Source: CAYVGO01 sp964450725 (GTDB lineage: Bacteria; Bacteroidota; Bacteroidia; Bacteroidales; UBA932). Taken from it: 64,000 bases of DNA. The notes beneath the pieces were generated by a model. The model did no database searches and was not told the origin of the DNA. It saw only the letters and a program-made list of their open reading frames with translations. The stretch lies in the NCBI GenBank assembly GCA_964450725.1, contig CAYVGO010000002.1:26492-90491 (forward strand), read 5' to 3'. The translations under genes and the position numbers were made by a program. This document shows, in pieces, positions 16,553 to 25,141 of this stretch (positions are counted from its first letter, which is position 1; every line of letters begins with the position of its first letter).

Positions 16553-17218
16553 TTATAATTTTGCAGTAGTATTGGTAAATCGTAATCCTGCACCGTCGTG
16601 GTAGTTGGCATATTCATGGACAATGGCACCATTGTCGCCGGCACGTAAAAAGTGGAATGTTCCTATTTCCTTTAAATGTACAATTTCTCCGGCTTTTTGC
16701 TCTACGTAGTTTTTAGAAATAGTAGTTGCTTTTTGAGATTCAGGTACTAATGCGTCGGCTCCGGGTGTAGGTTCTCCAACTTCAGAGAAATTATAACACA
16801 TGCCGCTACGCACCATCCAACTTTCAAATTTTGCAGGAAATTTTGTTGCTACGTGTTTATGTTCAGGAATCATTTGTCCGGGTAATAAATAAATATCGTG
16901 AGAGAAATAGCCGTGTACGGAATCATTTACCCAAAATATTCCACCCATACCACAATTTTCAAAATCTCCTAATCCAAAATCCGTAAACCAGATATTGGTT
17001 TCCATAAATGGAGTGTAGTCATAGTTGTAGTGAGTGAACATTTCTTGAAATGCTTTTTTGGCGACATCTTGTTGGAATTTTCCATCTTTGTAAAAATCGG
17101 CATTGGTGTATTTTTTTACATACGCAGTGGCCGAAGGAGTTGTACTTGTGTTGTTACAAGCAAAAAAAGTTGTTGACATAAGGCAAAAAATTAAAGGAAT
17201 AAATCTGTTTTTTTTCAT
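16553..17218 (-). CDS. Cupin lipoprotein, D-lyxose isomerase-like
   Basis: 221 aa. The signal ends in FFACNN with Cys21 as lipid anchor, so it is exported. The cupin core shows HKH followed ten residues later by Glu (PEHKHVATKFPAKFES) and a later His in TFHFLRAG, the order of metal ligands in YdaE-type D-lyxose isomerases. An extracytoplasmic location is unusual for a sugar isomerase, so it may be a cupin with another role. It lies between the chorismatase-like and VOC genes with gaps of about 20 bases. Confidence 0.7.
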   Translation of the reverse strand: MKKNRFIPLIFCLMSTTFFACNNTSTTPSATAYVKKYTNADFYKDGKFQQDVAKKAFQEMFTHYNYDYTPFMETNIWFTDFGLGDFENCGMGGIFWVNDSVHGYFSHDIYLLPGQMIPEHKHVATKFPAKFESWMVRSGMCYNFSEVGEPTPGADALVPESQKATTISKNYVEQKAGEIVHLKEIGTFHFLRAGDNGAIVHEYANYHDGAGLRFTNTTAKL

Positions 17219-17237
17219 GATATTATATATTTAAAAG

Positions 17238-18365
17238 TTAGGACACAAAGTTAGCAATTGCTTCTATTTCTACCAACAATTCGGGACGACAAACATCAGA
17301 TTGTACGTACAGTACCGCAATATTAGGTAATAGTTCTTCTACAGTTTGTTGTACAATCTCAAAATTTTTGTGGTTTTTTACGTAAACTCGTAGCAGGCCA
17401 ATTTTAGGTTTGTTATCGGTTTTTACACCATACTGTTCAAATGTCTCTTTGGATAGTAAATGAACAATATTTTCGATAGTGATTTGTGTTTGCATTTTTA
17501 CATCATGGTGATATACCGTTTTTTCTCCACGAATGGAAGCAGTACCTGATATAAAAATAGTTTCATGCTCACGGCAACAAACATATTTTGCCCGTTCAAA
17601 TTTTGGGGTATTGGTTGTAGTTGTTTCTCCTACCAAAACATTTTTTGAGTAGTCGTGCGCCGCAATTTGTAAGGTATTATTGATGGAAATTATCTCTAAT
17701 TTACTATCAGATTTTGAAACTACAGCATCAAGTTCTACCATAATACCTCCTGATTGCGTTCCTATACCGGTTGCGGCAGGATAACCGTAAATCCATTGTG
17801 TGCTGGCATAAAACTTAGAACGGGCATTGTTGAATAACTGATAGCGCTGATGTTCACCTTCGTTATCTGTGATATTTTCTATGTAATTCCATTGTCTGAC
17901 AATATTACAAAGCGGAATATTCTCTTGAATCAATATTTGCCTAATGGCTGAAAAAATATGGTCGGATTGTTGTGGTACATTGTCGTCAATATTTCCTCTA
18001 ATGCCTTGTGTAAGTAAGAATTTTACATTATTGGCTGTTATAGTAATGTATTGTAAATTCTTATTTGTGTGGTATTGAATTTCTTTTTCACCAATATTTT
18101 TTAAATACGTAATTTCTGCGGCAAGTATTGAGGATTTTGGAGGTTGTGCTACCAAACTTAATAGCGGAGAAATATTGGTAAAATGTTCTTTTAAACAAGT
18201 TTCAATAACTTTATGCAGTTGAAGATAATCTTGGTTATTGTCAACATGACTGAAAAAAACAATACGTAGAATATTTGCATGTTCTTGGGTAATTCTATAT
18301 AAGATTTCATTGATGGCATGATGTAAATCATCAGATTGCGAAGAAAAAGTAGCGTATAAAAACAT
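17238..18365 (-). CDS. Chorismatase-like protein (FkbO/Hyg5/XanB2 family, RidA-like fold)
   Basis: 375 aa, no signal peptide. Chorismatases split chorismate into pyruvate and a cyclohexadiene or hydroxybenzoate. Family hallmarks seen here: RQWNYI (157-162), YQLFNNAR (175-182), PAATGIG (196-202), FISGTASIRGEKTVYHHDV (271-289) and a C-terminal Cys359-x6-Glu366 in VCRPELLVEIE. From memory of the family, a Cys at this place is typical of Hyg5/XanB2-type enzymes that make hydroxybenzoate, while FkbO types differ. The N-terminal 120 residues match less well. Second gene of the operon, 12 bases after the peroxidase-like gene. A non-catalytic RidA relative is the alternative. Confidence 0.75.
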   Translation of the reverse strand: MFLYATFSSQSDDLHHAINEILYRITQEHANILRIVFFSHVDNNQDYLQLHKVIETCLKEHFTNISPLLSLVAQPPKSSILAAEITYLKNIGEKEIQYHTNKNLQYITITANNVKFLLTQGIRGNIDDNVPQQSDHIFSAIRQILIQENIPLCNIVRQWNYIENITDNEGEHQRYQLFNNARSKFYASTQWIYGYPAATGIGTQSGGIMVELDAVVSKSDSKLEIISINNTLQIAAHDYSKNVLVGETTTTNTPKFERAKYVCCREHETIFISGTASIRGEKTVYHHDVKMQTQITIENIVHLLSKETFEQYGVKTDNKPKIGLLRVYVKNHKNFEIVQQTVEELLPNIAVLYVQSDVCRPELLVEIEAIANFVS

Positions 18366-18377
18366 CAGATTTTAAGT

Positions 18378-20147
18378 TTACAGTGAATTTACATATTCTA
18401 CCAACTGTTTTATTTCCTCTTTGCTGATAGGTTGAGTAATTCCGTGTTTGTGTACCTGAAATACATCTTGCAAAGTTGCGGCACGTCCGTCAAAAAGATA
18501 GGGAGCAGTGCGCCAAACCTCTATTAATGTCGGTGTATCCCATCCTTTTTCAAATTCAATATCTTCTCCAATTCGGTACATTTTTAAATCAGTATAATAA
18601 GGTCCGGAATGGCATTCATTACATTTTTGCTGCTCAAAAACTTTACGTCCTTTTTCTGCGTTTTTAGATAACTTACCATCAACTAAATAAGGACTTGGAA
18701 CCGGTCGTAATGATTTTAAATATTCATCAACTGCAGCCGCTCTCTCCTCATCAATATCATAAAACTGAATATGTTGAAATCCTTTTCTTACCGCAAGTTC
18801 GGCACTTACTCGAATACCGCTAATCATGCTTGGTGGAGTAACGTGAGAGAAAAGTAAACTTTTACAATTTTTAGGATTTCCAATCCCATCATTCATCAAA
18901 TCCCAATTCATACCGTCTGTTCTGGCATCTCCCGGATGACAACCATTGCAAGATTGCCATTGCTGAAAACAAAAGGAAGCATCATTGAAAATTTTTTCAC
19001 CTTTTTGTATTACTGTTTCTGTGCGATTTTTATTGATAGCAACAAAATTCACCTTTCGATTTTCTAAATTTATGATATTGACAGTGTCTGAAAAATAGGT
19101 AGGAACTATAACCTGATTGTTATTAATTTCGATGACTCGAGGGGCATTTCCGTAAACATCAACTCTTTGACGAATACCATATAAAAATTGTAAATCATAA
19201 GAAAGTGATTCCGCTCCGGCTTTATAATTTTTCAATTTTTCAATCATTTTTTTGTAATCAATAATACTAACATCGTGTGTTCCGGAATGACTTACAACAA
19301 TAATATCTGCTGTAGTTTTTACATCCCAAGAACCGGCAGCACCACGTTGAGGTTCATCTAAAATGATGGCTCCCAAATAGTTTAGTGTTGATACTTCTAT
19401 TACACTCAAAGCACTGGTATTCATCCAACCTTGTTGTAATTGTGAGGTAGGAACTTGAAAGCGTCCTAAATTGTGAGGAACGAGTACATATTTTCCGTCG
19501 TTGGTGATGGTAATTCCACGTAAAGCATTACTACCATTGGCAAAATCAATATCTTTAATTTTTTTAAATGTCCGTAAATCAATGACCGATACTGCTGCTG
19601 CAACATGGTTGGCGGTAGAAATTTGTACAGGTAAAAAATTGGTTACAAATAAATGATTTCCATCTAATGAGGTAACACAGCCTTTGGGTTCACGTAAAAC
19701 AGATACTTTTTTTGTGATTTTCTTTTGAATCATATCAAATTCTGCTACTTCATGTTGAAATTGCAAGCAGATATATATTTTTTTACCGTTTTGGCTAAAC
19801 TGTGGAGAAGTCGCTCCAGAGCCTATGATAATTTCTTCTGTTTTGGCAAAAGGGGTAACTGTTCCGAGCAGTAATCGACCAATACCGTTATCAAATGTAG
19901 TGATTGCCCATTGATTGTCATACACAGCAACTCCTGTAGGAATATATGATAAATTAAGAGTAGCAAGAGGAGAAGAAAAATTGCTGGAGTAAATCACGGC
20001 TTGTTTATTACCTTTACTCACAGTCAAAAAGTTTTCTTTTTCAACAGAGACAATATCGTTAATAAAAAATGGTTGATTTTGGGCTAAAGTTGTAAAACAA
20101 AAACTACTAACCAAAATGAAGTTTCCAAATAATCTAAAAAATGACAT
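18378..20147 (-). CDS. Beta-propeller plus di-haem cytochrome c peroxidase/MauG-like protein
   Basis: 589 aa from the ATG at 20147; the TTG at 20174 overlaps the promoter. A signal peptide (ending TTLAQ) exports it. Residues about 30-380 are YVTN/YncE-like beta-propeller repeats (phrases such as VSVIDLRTFKK and DVSIIDYKKM). The C-terminal third is a di-haem peroxidase module with two c-type haem sites, CNGCH at 400-404 and CNECH at 509-513, plus DGRAATLQDVF typical of the family. It should reduce peroxide or oxidise a protein or small molecule in the periplasm. It heads the five-gene operon and has the best promoter of the set. Confidence 0.87.
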   Translation of the reverse strand: MSFFRLFGNFILVSSFCFTTLAQNQPFFINDIVSVEKENFLTVSKGNKQAVIYSSNFSSPLATLNLSYIPTGVAVYDNQWAITTFDNGIGRLLLGTVTPFAKTEEIIIGSGATSPQFSQNGKKIYICLQFQHEVAEFDMIQKKITKKVSVLREPKGCVTSLDGNHLFVTNFLPVQISTANHVAAAVSVIDLRTFKKIKDIDFANGSNALRGITITNDGKYVLVPHNLGRFQVPTSQLQQGWMNTSALSVIEVSTLNYLGAIILDEPQRGAAGSWDVKTTADIIVVSHSGTHDVSIIDYKKMIEKLKNYKAGAESLSYDLQFLYGIRQRVDVYGNAPRVIEINNNQVIVPTYFSDTVNIINLENRKVNFVAINKNRTETVIQKGEKIFNDASFCFQQWQSCNGCHPGDARTDGMNWDLMNDGIGNPKNCKSLLFSHVTPPSMISGIRVSAELAVRKGFQHIQFYDIDEERAAAVDEYLKSLRPVPSPYLVDGKLSKNAEKGRKVFEQQKCNECHSGPYYTDLKMYRIGEDIEFEKGWDTPTLIEVWRTAPYLFDGRAATLQDVFQVHKHGITQPISKEEIKQLVEYVNSL

Positions 20148-20173
20148 GACAATACTCTTTAAACGAAGTTCCA

Positions 20174-20205
20174 CAAAATTAAATTTTTATTTTATCTTGT
20201 CCAAA
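20174..20205 (-). promoter_or_regulatory. Promoter of the peroxidase-chorismatase operon
   Basis: Minus-strand TTTG (20205-20202), 20-base spacer, TAATTTTG (20181-20174). Predicted transcription start near 20167 leaves about 20 bases before the ATG at 20147. Confidence 0.65.
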
Positions 20206-20633
20206 AATGTAATATGAATTTATACTAATTGAAACTACAGACTATAAAATCATCATATTATAATTTTATAAAATCAATATAGAAGACAGTATTACCGTAT
20301 TCATTAGGATTCTAGATTCTCTCTAACATATAAATCGCTATATTTCGAAAATAAAAAGTTCTTACAAAGTTTTTATTTGTACGTTTTGTCGCAAAAATGA
20401 ATTTGGCTTTAATATTCCCTGAAAGATTAGTACCCATAAATAATCTACAGTAAAATGAATATACTTTATTCAAAGTAGCCAATCAATATCTTTGAAGTAC
20501 TCAACATAATACAATCACTTACGCAGCATTTTATTAATGTTTTTTAACTAAATATACCATACAGAATTTTATCACCCTACGTTATCTTATCAGATAGTAA
20601 CAACGATTACCAATAATAAATTTTCATAACATA
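20206..20633. other. Gene-free divergent intergenic region upstream of gyrB
   Basis: AT-rich; I find no supported gene, hairpin or repeat. It separates the minus-strand peroxidase operon from gyrB. Confidence 0.5.
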
Positions 20634-20665
20634 TTGATGTGATTGACAACTTTTTCGTAATTTTG
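20634..20665 (+). promoter_or_regulatory. Putative gyrB promoter
   Basis: TTG (20634-20636), 21 bases, TAATTTTG (20658-20665), followed by a short leader to the ATG at 20687. Confidence 0.45.
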
Positions 20666-20686
20666 TGGGCTATAACTATATAATAC

Positions 20687-22630
20687 ATGGAAAATAATAC
20701 ACCACAAAAAGACAATTATACTGCTGATAGCATTCAGGTACTGGAAGGATTGGAGGCTGTAAGAAAGCGACCTTCAATGTATATTGGAGACATTGGAACA
20801 CGAGGATTACATCATTTGGTTTATGAAGTTGTAGATAACTCTATCGATGAAGCATTAGCAGGCCATTGTACGGAAATAGAGGTTATAATAGGTGAAGGAA
20901 ATATTATTACTGTTAAAGATAATGGTAGAGGTATTCCGGTAGATTTTCATGAAAAAGAACAGAAATCGGCTTTAGAAGTGGTATTAACCGTATTACATGC
21001 CGGAGGAAAGTTTGATAAAGAAAATTATAAAGTATCAGGAGGGTTACATGGAGTAGGAGTATCTTGCGTAAATGCGCTTTCATCTTATCTAAAAGCAGAA
21101 GTTTTCAAAGACGGTAAACATTATGCAATGGAGTTTTCAAAAGGGAAACCAACCACTTCACTACAAACCATCGGCACAACAAATCAACGTGGAACCATTG
21201 TTACATTTCAACCCGACAGTGAAATCTTTACGCAGACAACAGAATATAACTATGACACATTAGCCGCAAGATTAAGAGAACTTGCGTTTTTAAATAAAGA
21301 TATAAAATTATCTATTTCAGACCAACGTGAAGAACCTTACAAAGAAGAAAACTTTTATTCAGAAAAAGGATTACTTGAATTTGTAAATTATTTAGATGCA
21401 AATCGAACACCGCTCATTGACAAAGTTATCTATTTAGACTCAGAAAAAAATGGTGTCCCTGTAGAAGTAGCATTGATTTATAATACATCATATACGGAAA
21501 ATGTATTTTCGTATGTTAATAATATCAATACGATTGACGGAGGAACTCATTTATCAGGCTTTAGAAGAGGATTAACCACTACTCTTAAGCAATTTGCCGA
21601 AAAAAGCGGCTTGCTGTCAAAACTCAAATTTGAATTGGATGCCGCAGACTTCAGAGAAGGATTAACCGCAGTGGTTTCCGTAAAAGTTGCAGAGCCTCAA
21701 TTTGAAGGACAAACCAAAACAAAACTCGGAAATGGAGAAGTAACTTCAGCCGTATCTCAAGCAGTTACATTTGCTTTGGAAAGTTATTTAGAGGAAAATC
21801 CTAAGAATGCCAAGATTATTGTAGAAAAAGTTGTTCAGGCTGCTACAGCGCGTCATGCGGCTCGTAAAGCCCGAGAAATGGTACAGCGAAAAAGTGTACT
21901 TTCCGGAGCCGGATTACCTGGAAAATTATCCGACTGCTCTAATAACGACCCTACAAAGTGTGAAATCTTTTTAGTTGAGGGAGACTCTGCCGGAGGTACT
22001 GCCAAACAAGGTAGAGACAAAAACTTTCAGGCAATTTTACCTTTACGCGGAAAAATATTAAATGTAGAAAAAGCTGCTGACCATAAGATTTTTGACAGTG
22101 AAGAAATTAGAAATATATTTACGGCTTTGGGAGTAACCATTGGTACGGAAGAAGATGCCAAAGCACTAAACTTACAAAAATTACGTTATCACAAAGTAGT
22201 TATTATGACTGATGCCGATGTTGATGGTAGTCACATTGCAACACTTATTATGACATTCTTTTTCAGACATATGAATACTTTGATTAAGGAAGGACATTTA
22301 TATATAGCAACACCACCGTTGTATTTAGTAAAAAAAGGAAAAGAAGAACGCTATTGTTGGACCGAAGATGAACGTAAGAAAGCCATTCTGGAAATAGGTA
22401 ACGGAGTAGAAGCAGCCGTACATATACAGAGATACAAAGGGTTGGGAGAAATGAATGACAAGCAATTGTGGGATACTACAATGAATCCTCAATTCAGGTC
22501 ATTACGCCAGGTTACGATAGATAATGCTACGGAAGCCGATAGAATTTTCTCTATGCTGATGGGAGATGCTGTTCCACCTCGTAGAGAGTTTATTGAAAGC
22601 CATGCCAAGTTTGCAAAAATTGATATTTAA
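20687..22630 (+). CDS. gyrB: DNA gyrase subunit B
   Basis: 647 aa, the usual size in Bacteroidota. ATPase subunit of the type II topoisomerase that introduces negative supercoils. The GHKL ATPase opens with VLEGLEAVRKRPSMYIGD and EVVDNSIDEAL; the TOPRIM domain shows EGDSAGGTAKQGRD and the DADVDGSH metal motif; the C-terminus has the QRYKGLGEMN signature. The close match to Bacteroides GyrB at the N-terminus favours GyrB over ParE. Confidence 0.96.
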   Translation: MENNTPQKDNYTADSIQVLEGLEAVRKRPSMYIGDIGTRGLHHLVYEVVDNSIDEALAGHCTEIEVIIGEGNIITVKDNGRGIPVDFHEKEQKSALEVVLTVLHAGGKFDKENYKVSGGLHGVGVSCVNALSSYLKAEVFKDGKHYAMEFSKGKPTTSLQTIGTTNQRGTIVTFQPDSEIFTQTTEYNYDTLAARLRELAFLNKDIKLSISDQREEPYKEENFYSEKGLLEFVNYLDANRTPLIDKVIYLDSEKNGVPVEVALIYNTSYTENVFSYVNNINTIDGGTHLSGFRRGLTTTLKQFAEKSGLLSKLKFELDAADFREGLTAVVSVKVAEPQFEGQTKTKLGNGEVTSAVSQAVTFALESYLEENPKNAKIIVEKVVQAATARHAARKAREMVQRKSVLSGAGLPGKLSDCSNNDPTKCEIFLVEGDSAGGTAKQGRDKNFQAILPLRGKILNVEKAADHKIFDSEEIRNIFTALGVTIGTEEDAKALNLQKLRYHKVVIMTDADVDGSHIATLIMTFFFRHMNTLIKEGHLYIATPPLYLVKKGKEERYCWTEDERKKAILEIGNGVEAAVHIQRYKGLGEMNDKQLWDTTMNPQFRSLRQVTIDNATEADRIFSMLMGDAVPPRREFIESHAKFAKIDI

Positions 22631-22725
22631 TTTTTATCAACACAAATTATTGTTCTGTGGAAATGAATATGGAGAAACCAGAATAATATAGACGAGTTTT
22701 ATATGACTTTTTAATTTTTTTACCT

Positions 22726-23361
22726 ATGAAAAAACAATTCCTTTTAATTGGATTATTATGCTTTTTAGTTTTACCGTTAACATATATCGGTTGTACTTCT
22801 AAAAAGCCAAAAGAAAATAATGCAGCCCTATTGACCGCTAACAGAGATAGTATTAGACAGGCTGAACAAGCCGCAGCAGAATTAGCGGCACAACAAGCAC
22901 AAATGGAAGCCCTTGCTGCACAAGAAGAAACAACACATGAGACCGTAACACCACAATATTCGGGTTATTATGTAATATTAGGTAGTTTTCGTGACCAAAA
23001 TAATGCACAGACATTTTTGGAAGCAATGGCTGAAGTATTTCCTGATGAAACTACCGGTATTTATAATCACCACAGTTGGAAAATGGTAACTTTAGGAAAT
23101 AAGTTCGGCACATTTTCATCTGCAAAAAGCACTTGGCAACATGCCAAAGAAGCTTTACAAGGTTATGATTATGAAAATCTATCTTTTGGAGATGAAGGAT
23201 ATGAAGAAGATTACGAGGATCAAGGAGGAGGATTACCTCAAGAGGAGGATGAAGAATATACGGAAGACTATGATGAGGAATACTCAGACGAAGAATACAC
23301 AGATGAGTCTTATGGTGATAGTTCTCCGTTCTATACACCTTGGATATTAGCAGTATACTAA
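22726..23361 (+). CDS. SPOR-like lipoprotein with acidic Glu/Asp/Tyr tail
   Basis: 211 aa. Lipobox LTYIGC gives lipidation at Cys23. An Ala/Gln-rich helix (about 45-75) leads to a SPOR-type segment (YYVILGSFRDQNNAQTFLEAM, 85-105, and later WKMVTLGNKFGTFSSAKS), a fold that binds septal peptidoglycan stripped of stem peptides. Residues 155-200 are a highly acidic E/D/Y repeat, followed by a hydrophobic end (PWILAVY). A terminator at 23387-23419 closes the gene. The function of the tail is unknown. Confidence 0.75.
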   Translation: MKKQFLLIGLLCFLVLPLTYIGCTSKKPKENNAALLTANRDSIRQAEQAAAELAAQQAQMEALAAQEETTHETVTPQYSGYYVILGSFRDQNNAQTFLEAMAEVFPDETTGIYNHHSWKMVTLGNKFGTFSSAKSTWQHAKEALQGYDYENLSFGDEGYEEDYEDQGGGLPQEEDEEYTEDYDEEYSDEEYTDESYGDSSPFYTPWILAVY

Positions 23362-23386
23362 CCAAATCTATTTTACTATTATAATC

Positions 23387-23426
23387 AATAAGGCAACATA
23401 AATTTATGGTTGCCTTATTTGTTTTA
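23387..23426 (+). terminator. Intrinsic terminator between the SPOR-like gene and aroC
   Basis: AATAAGGCAAC (23387-23397) pairs perfectly with GTTGCCTTATT (23409-23419), followed by a T-rich stretch. The loop sequence is itself palindromic. Confidence 0.75.
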
Positions 23427-23442
23427 AACATATTTATTAAGC

Positions 23443-24426
23443 ATGAATACTTTCGGAACTTTATTACGCGTTCATATTTTTGGAGAATCACACGGCGAAA
23501 AAATAGGAATTATCATTGATGGTATTCCTGCGGGCTTAATCATAGATTATCAACAATTATTGTCAGATATTACCCGCCGCAAAAGTGGAGAAAAAGGGAC
23601 TACGCCGCGTATAGAAGATGATGTTCCACAAATAGTTAGCGGAGTTTTTAACAACATTACTACAGGTGCTCCATTAACTATTATTTTTGACAATCACAAT
23701 ACTCAAAGTAAAGATTATTCTAACCTTATCACACATCCTCGACCGGGACATGCCGATTTTACGGGAAAACAAAAGTTTAACGGATATAATGACTATAGAG
23801 GGGGAGGACATTTTTCCGGACGTATTACATTACCTCTTGTCGTTGCCGGAACTATTGCCAAAACCGTAATTCCGGATATAAAAATTACGGCAAAAATTAC
23901 CATGATAGGAGGTAAGTCTTATGAAACTAAAGACGAGGTTATAGATTATTGTATAACACATCACGACTCGGTAGGCGCCATTATTGAATGCAGTGTTGAG
24001 AATATGCCAATAGGTCTTGGTGAGCCGTTTTTCAACTCTTTGGAATCTTTAATTTCTCATGCTATTTTTTCCATACCGGGTATTCGCGGCATAGAATTTG
24101 GCAGTGGATTTGAAAGTGCCGGGCAATGGGGCAGTGAACATAATGATTGTATTATGAGCACCGCAGGAAAGACAAAAACCAACCATGCCGGAGGAATTAA
24201 CGGAGGAATATCTAACGGAAATGAGTTGGTATTTCGTATTGCTGTAAAGCCTACATCAAGCATTGGTCTTGCACAAAACACATTCAATTTTTCAACTCAA
24301 AAAATAGAACCGTTAGAAATAAAAGGAAGACACGACATTTGCTTTGCTTTGCGTGTTCCTGTTATTGTAGAAGCATTAACGGCTATTGTATTAGCAGACT
24401 TAACACTGCAACACAATAGCCGTTAA
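23443..24426 (+). CDS. aroC: Chorismate synthase, short form
   Basis: Last step of the shikimate pathway: EPSP to chorismate with reduced FMN. Start motif FGESHGEKIG (13-22) and GHADFTGKQKFNGYND with RGGGHFSGR fit the family, as does RHDICFALRVPVIVEA near the end. At 327 aa it is shorter than the usual 350-400 aa, and the common GGRSSARET motif is replaced by the HFSGRIT variant, so it is a compact subtype rather than a truncation. It supplies the substrate that the chorismatase-like protein at 17238 would consume. Confidence 0.93.
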   Translation: MNTFGTLLRVHIFGESHGEKIGIIIDGIPAGLIIDYQQLLSDITRRKSGEKGTTPRIEDDVPQIVSGVFNNITTGAPLTIIFDNHNTQSKDYSNLITHPRPGHADFTGKQKFNGYNDYRGGGHFSGRITLPLVVAGTIAKTVIPDIKITAKITMIGGKSYETKDEVIDYCITHHDSVGAIIECSVENMPIGLGEPFFNSLESLISHAIFSIPGIRGIEFGSGFESAGQWGSEHNDCIMSTAGKTKTNHAGGINGGISNGNELVFRIAVKPTSSIGLAQNTFNFSTQKIEPLEIKGRHDICFALRVPVIVEALTAIVLADLTLQHNSR

Positions 24427-24445
24427 TTGACTTAAGAATAAGTAG

Positions 24446-24874
24446 TTACTGAAGATTTATTTTCTTTAGTTTTATCACCTTTTCAGTGCCTTTACAGAAA
24501 TATAGAACTTCATTCTCAATATCATAATGATCTGCAGAATGCAAAGTAGTCATAAATTGTTGTTCCACTTGGTCGTTAGGACACAATGCCCGTGTCATAC
24601 CCATTTGTCCGAATGTAATAGTTTTTTGCAAAGTATCTAATTGATAACTTCCAAAAAAACGGTTACAATCACCTCTTCCGTTGACTATTGTACTACTATC
24701 TTGTTGGGTAAACATGATGGTAAAAGATGTGGAATCTGTCATTGACTTGATATCAATTGTAGAACCGTTAATTTCTACAACTTGCCATGATGTTCCTTTT
24801 AAATCTAAACCGGGTTTTTCTTTACACATCATAAATACGAATGCACTGCAAAGAATAACTAAAAACTTTTTCAT
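24446..24874 (-). CDS. META-domain (HslJ-like) lipoprotein
   Basis: 142 aa. Signal with Cys17 (FMMCKEKPG) predicts lipidation. A single META domain follows: GTSWQVVEING at its start, then GRGDCNRFFGSYQLD and ITFGQMGMTRALCP with the conserved Cys pair and a C-terminal FMTTLHSADHY segment. The family is linked to heat-shock or stress roles but biochemically undefined. Single gene, divergent from tig. Confidence 0.88.
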   Translation of the reverse strand: MKKFLVILCSAFVFMMCKEKPGLDLKGTSWQVVEINGSTIDIKSMTDSTSFTIMFTQQDSSTIVNGRGDCNRFFGSYQLDTLQKTITFGQMGMTRALCPNDQVEQQFMTTLHSADHYDIENEVLYFCKGTEKVIKLKKINLQ

Positions 24875-24904
24875 TATCTAAACTTTTATTTTATTATTTG
24901 GGCG

Positions 24905-24934
24905 CAAAAGTAGATATTTTATTATGGAAACAAA
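24905..24934 (-). promoter_or_regulatory. META lipoprotein promoter
   Basis: Minus-strand TTTG (24934-24931), 18 bases, TACTTTTG (24912-24905). Confidence 0.55.
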
Positions 24935-25038
24935 ATTAAGTTGTAACTATATTAGAAAATTAAGTACTCTTTAATCTTTACTTTTCTTTCAGGAGATACA
25001 TTTTATTTTGCAAGCATGTTCATTTCCTTATTTTTTAC

Positions 25039-25046
25039 TACCTTTG
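25039..25046 (+). promoter_or_regulatory. -7 element upstream of tig
   Basis: TACCTTTG, 96 bases upstream of the tig ATG; no clean TTTG at the expected -33 distance. Confidence 0.45.
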
Positions 25047-25141
25047 CGCTCTTTATGAAAGTGAGAGATAAGGGTATAAAAAGACAAAAGAATACTCTCC
25101 ATTCTCCATTTCAGCCTTTATATTTTTAAAATTATTTCAGT

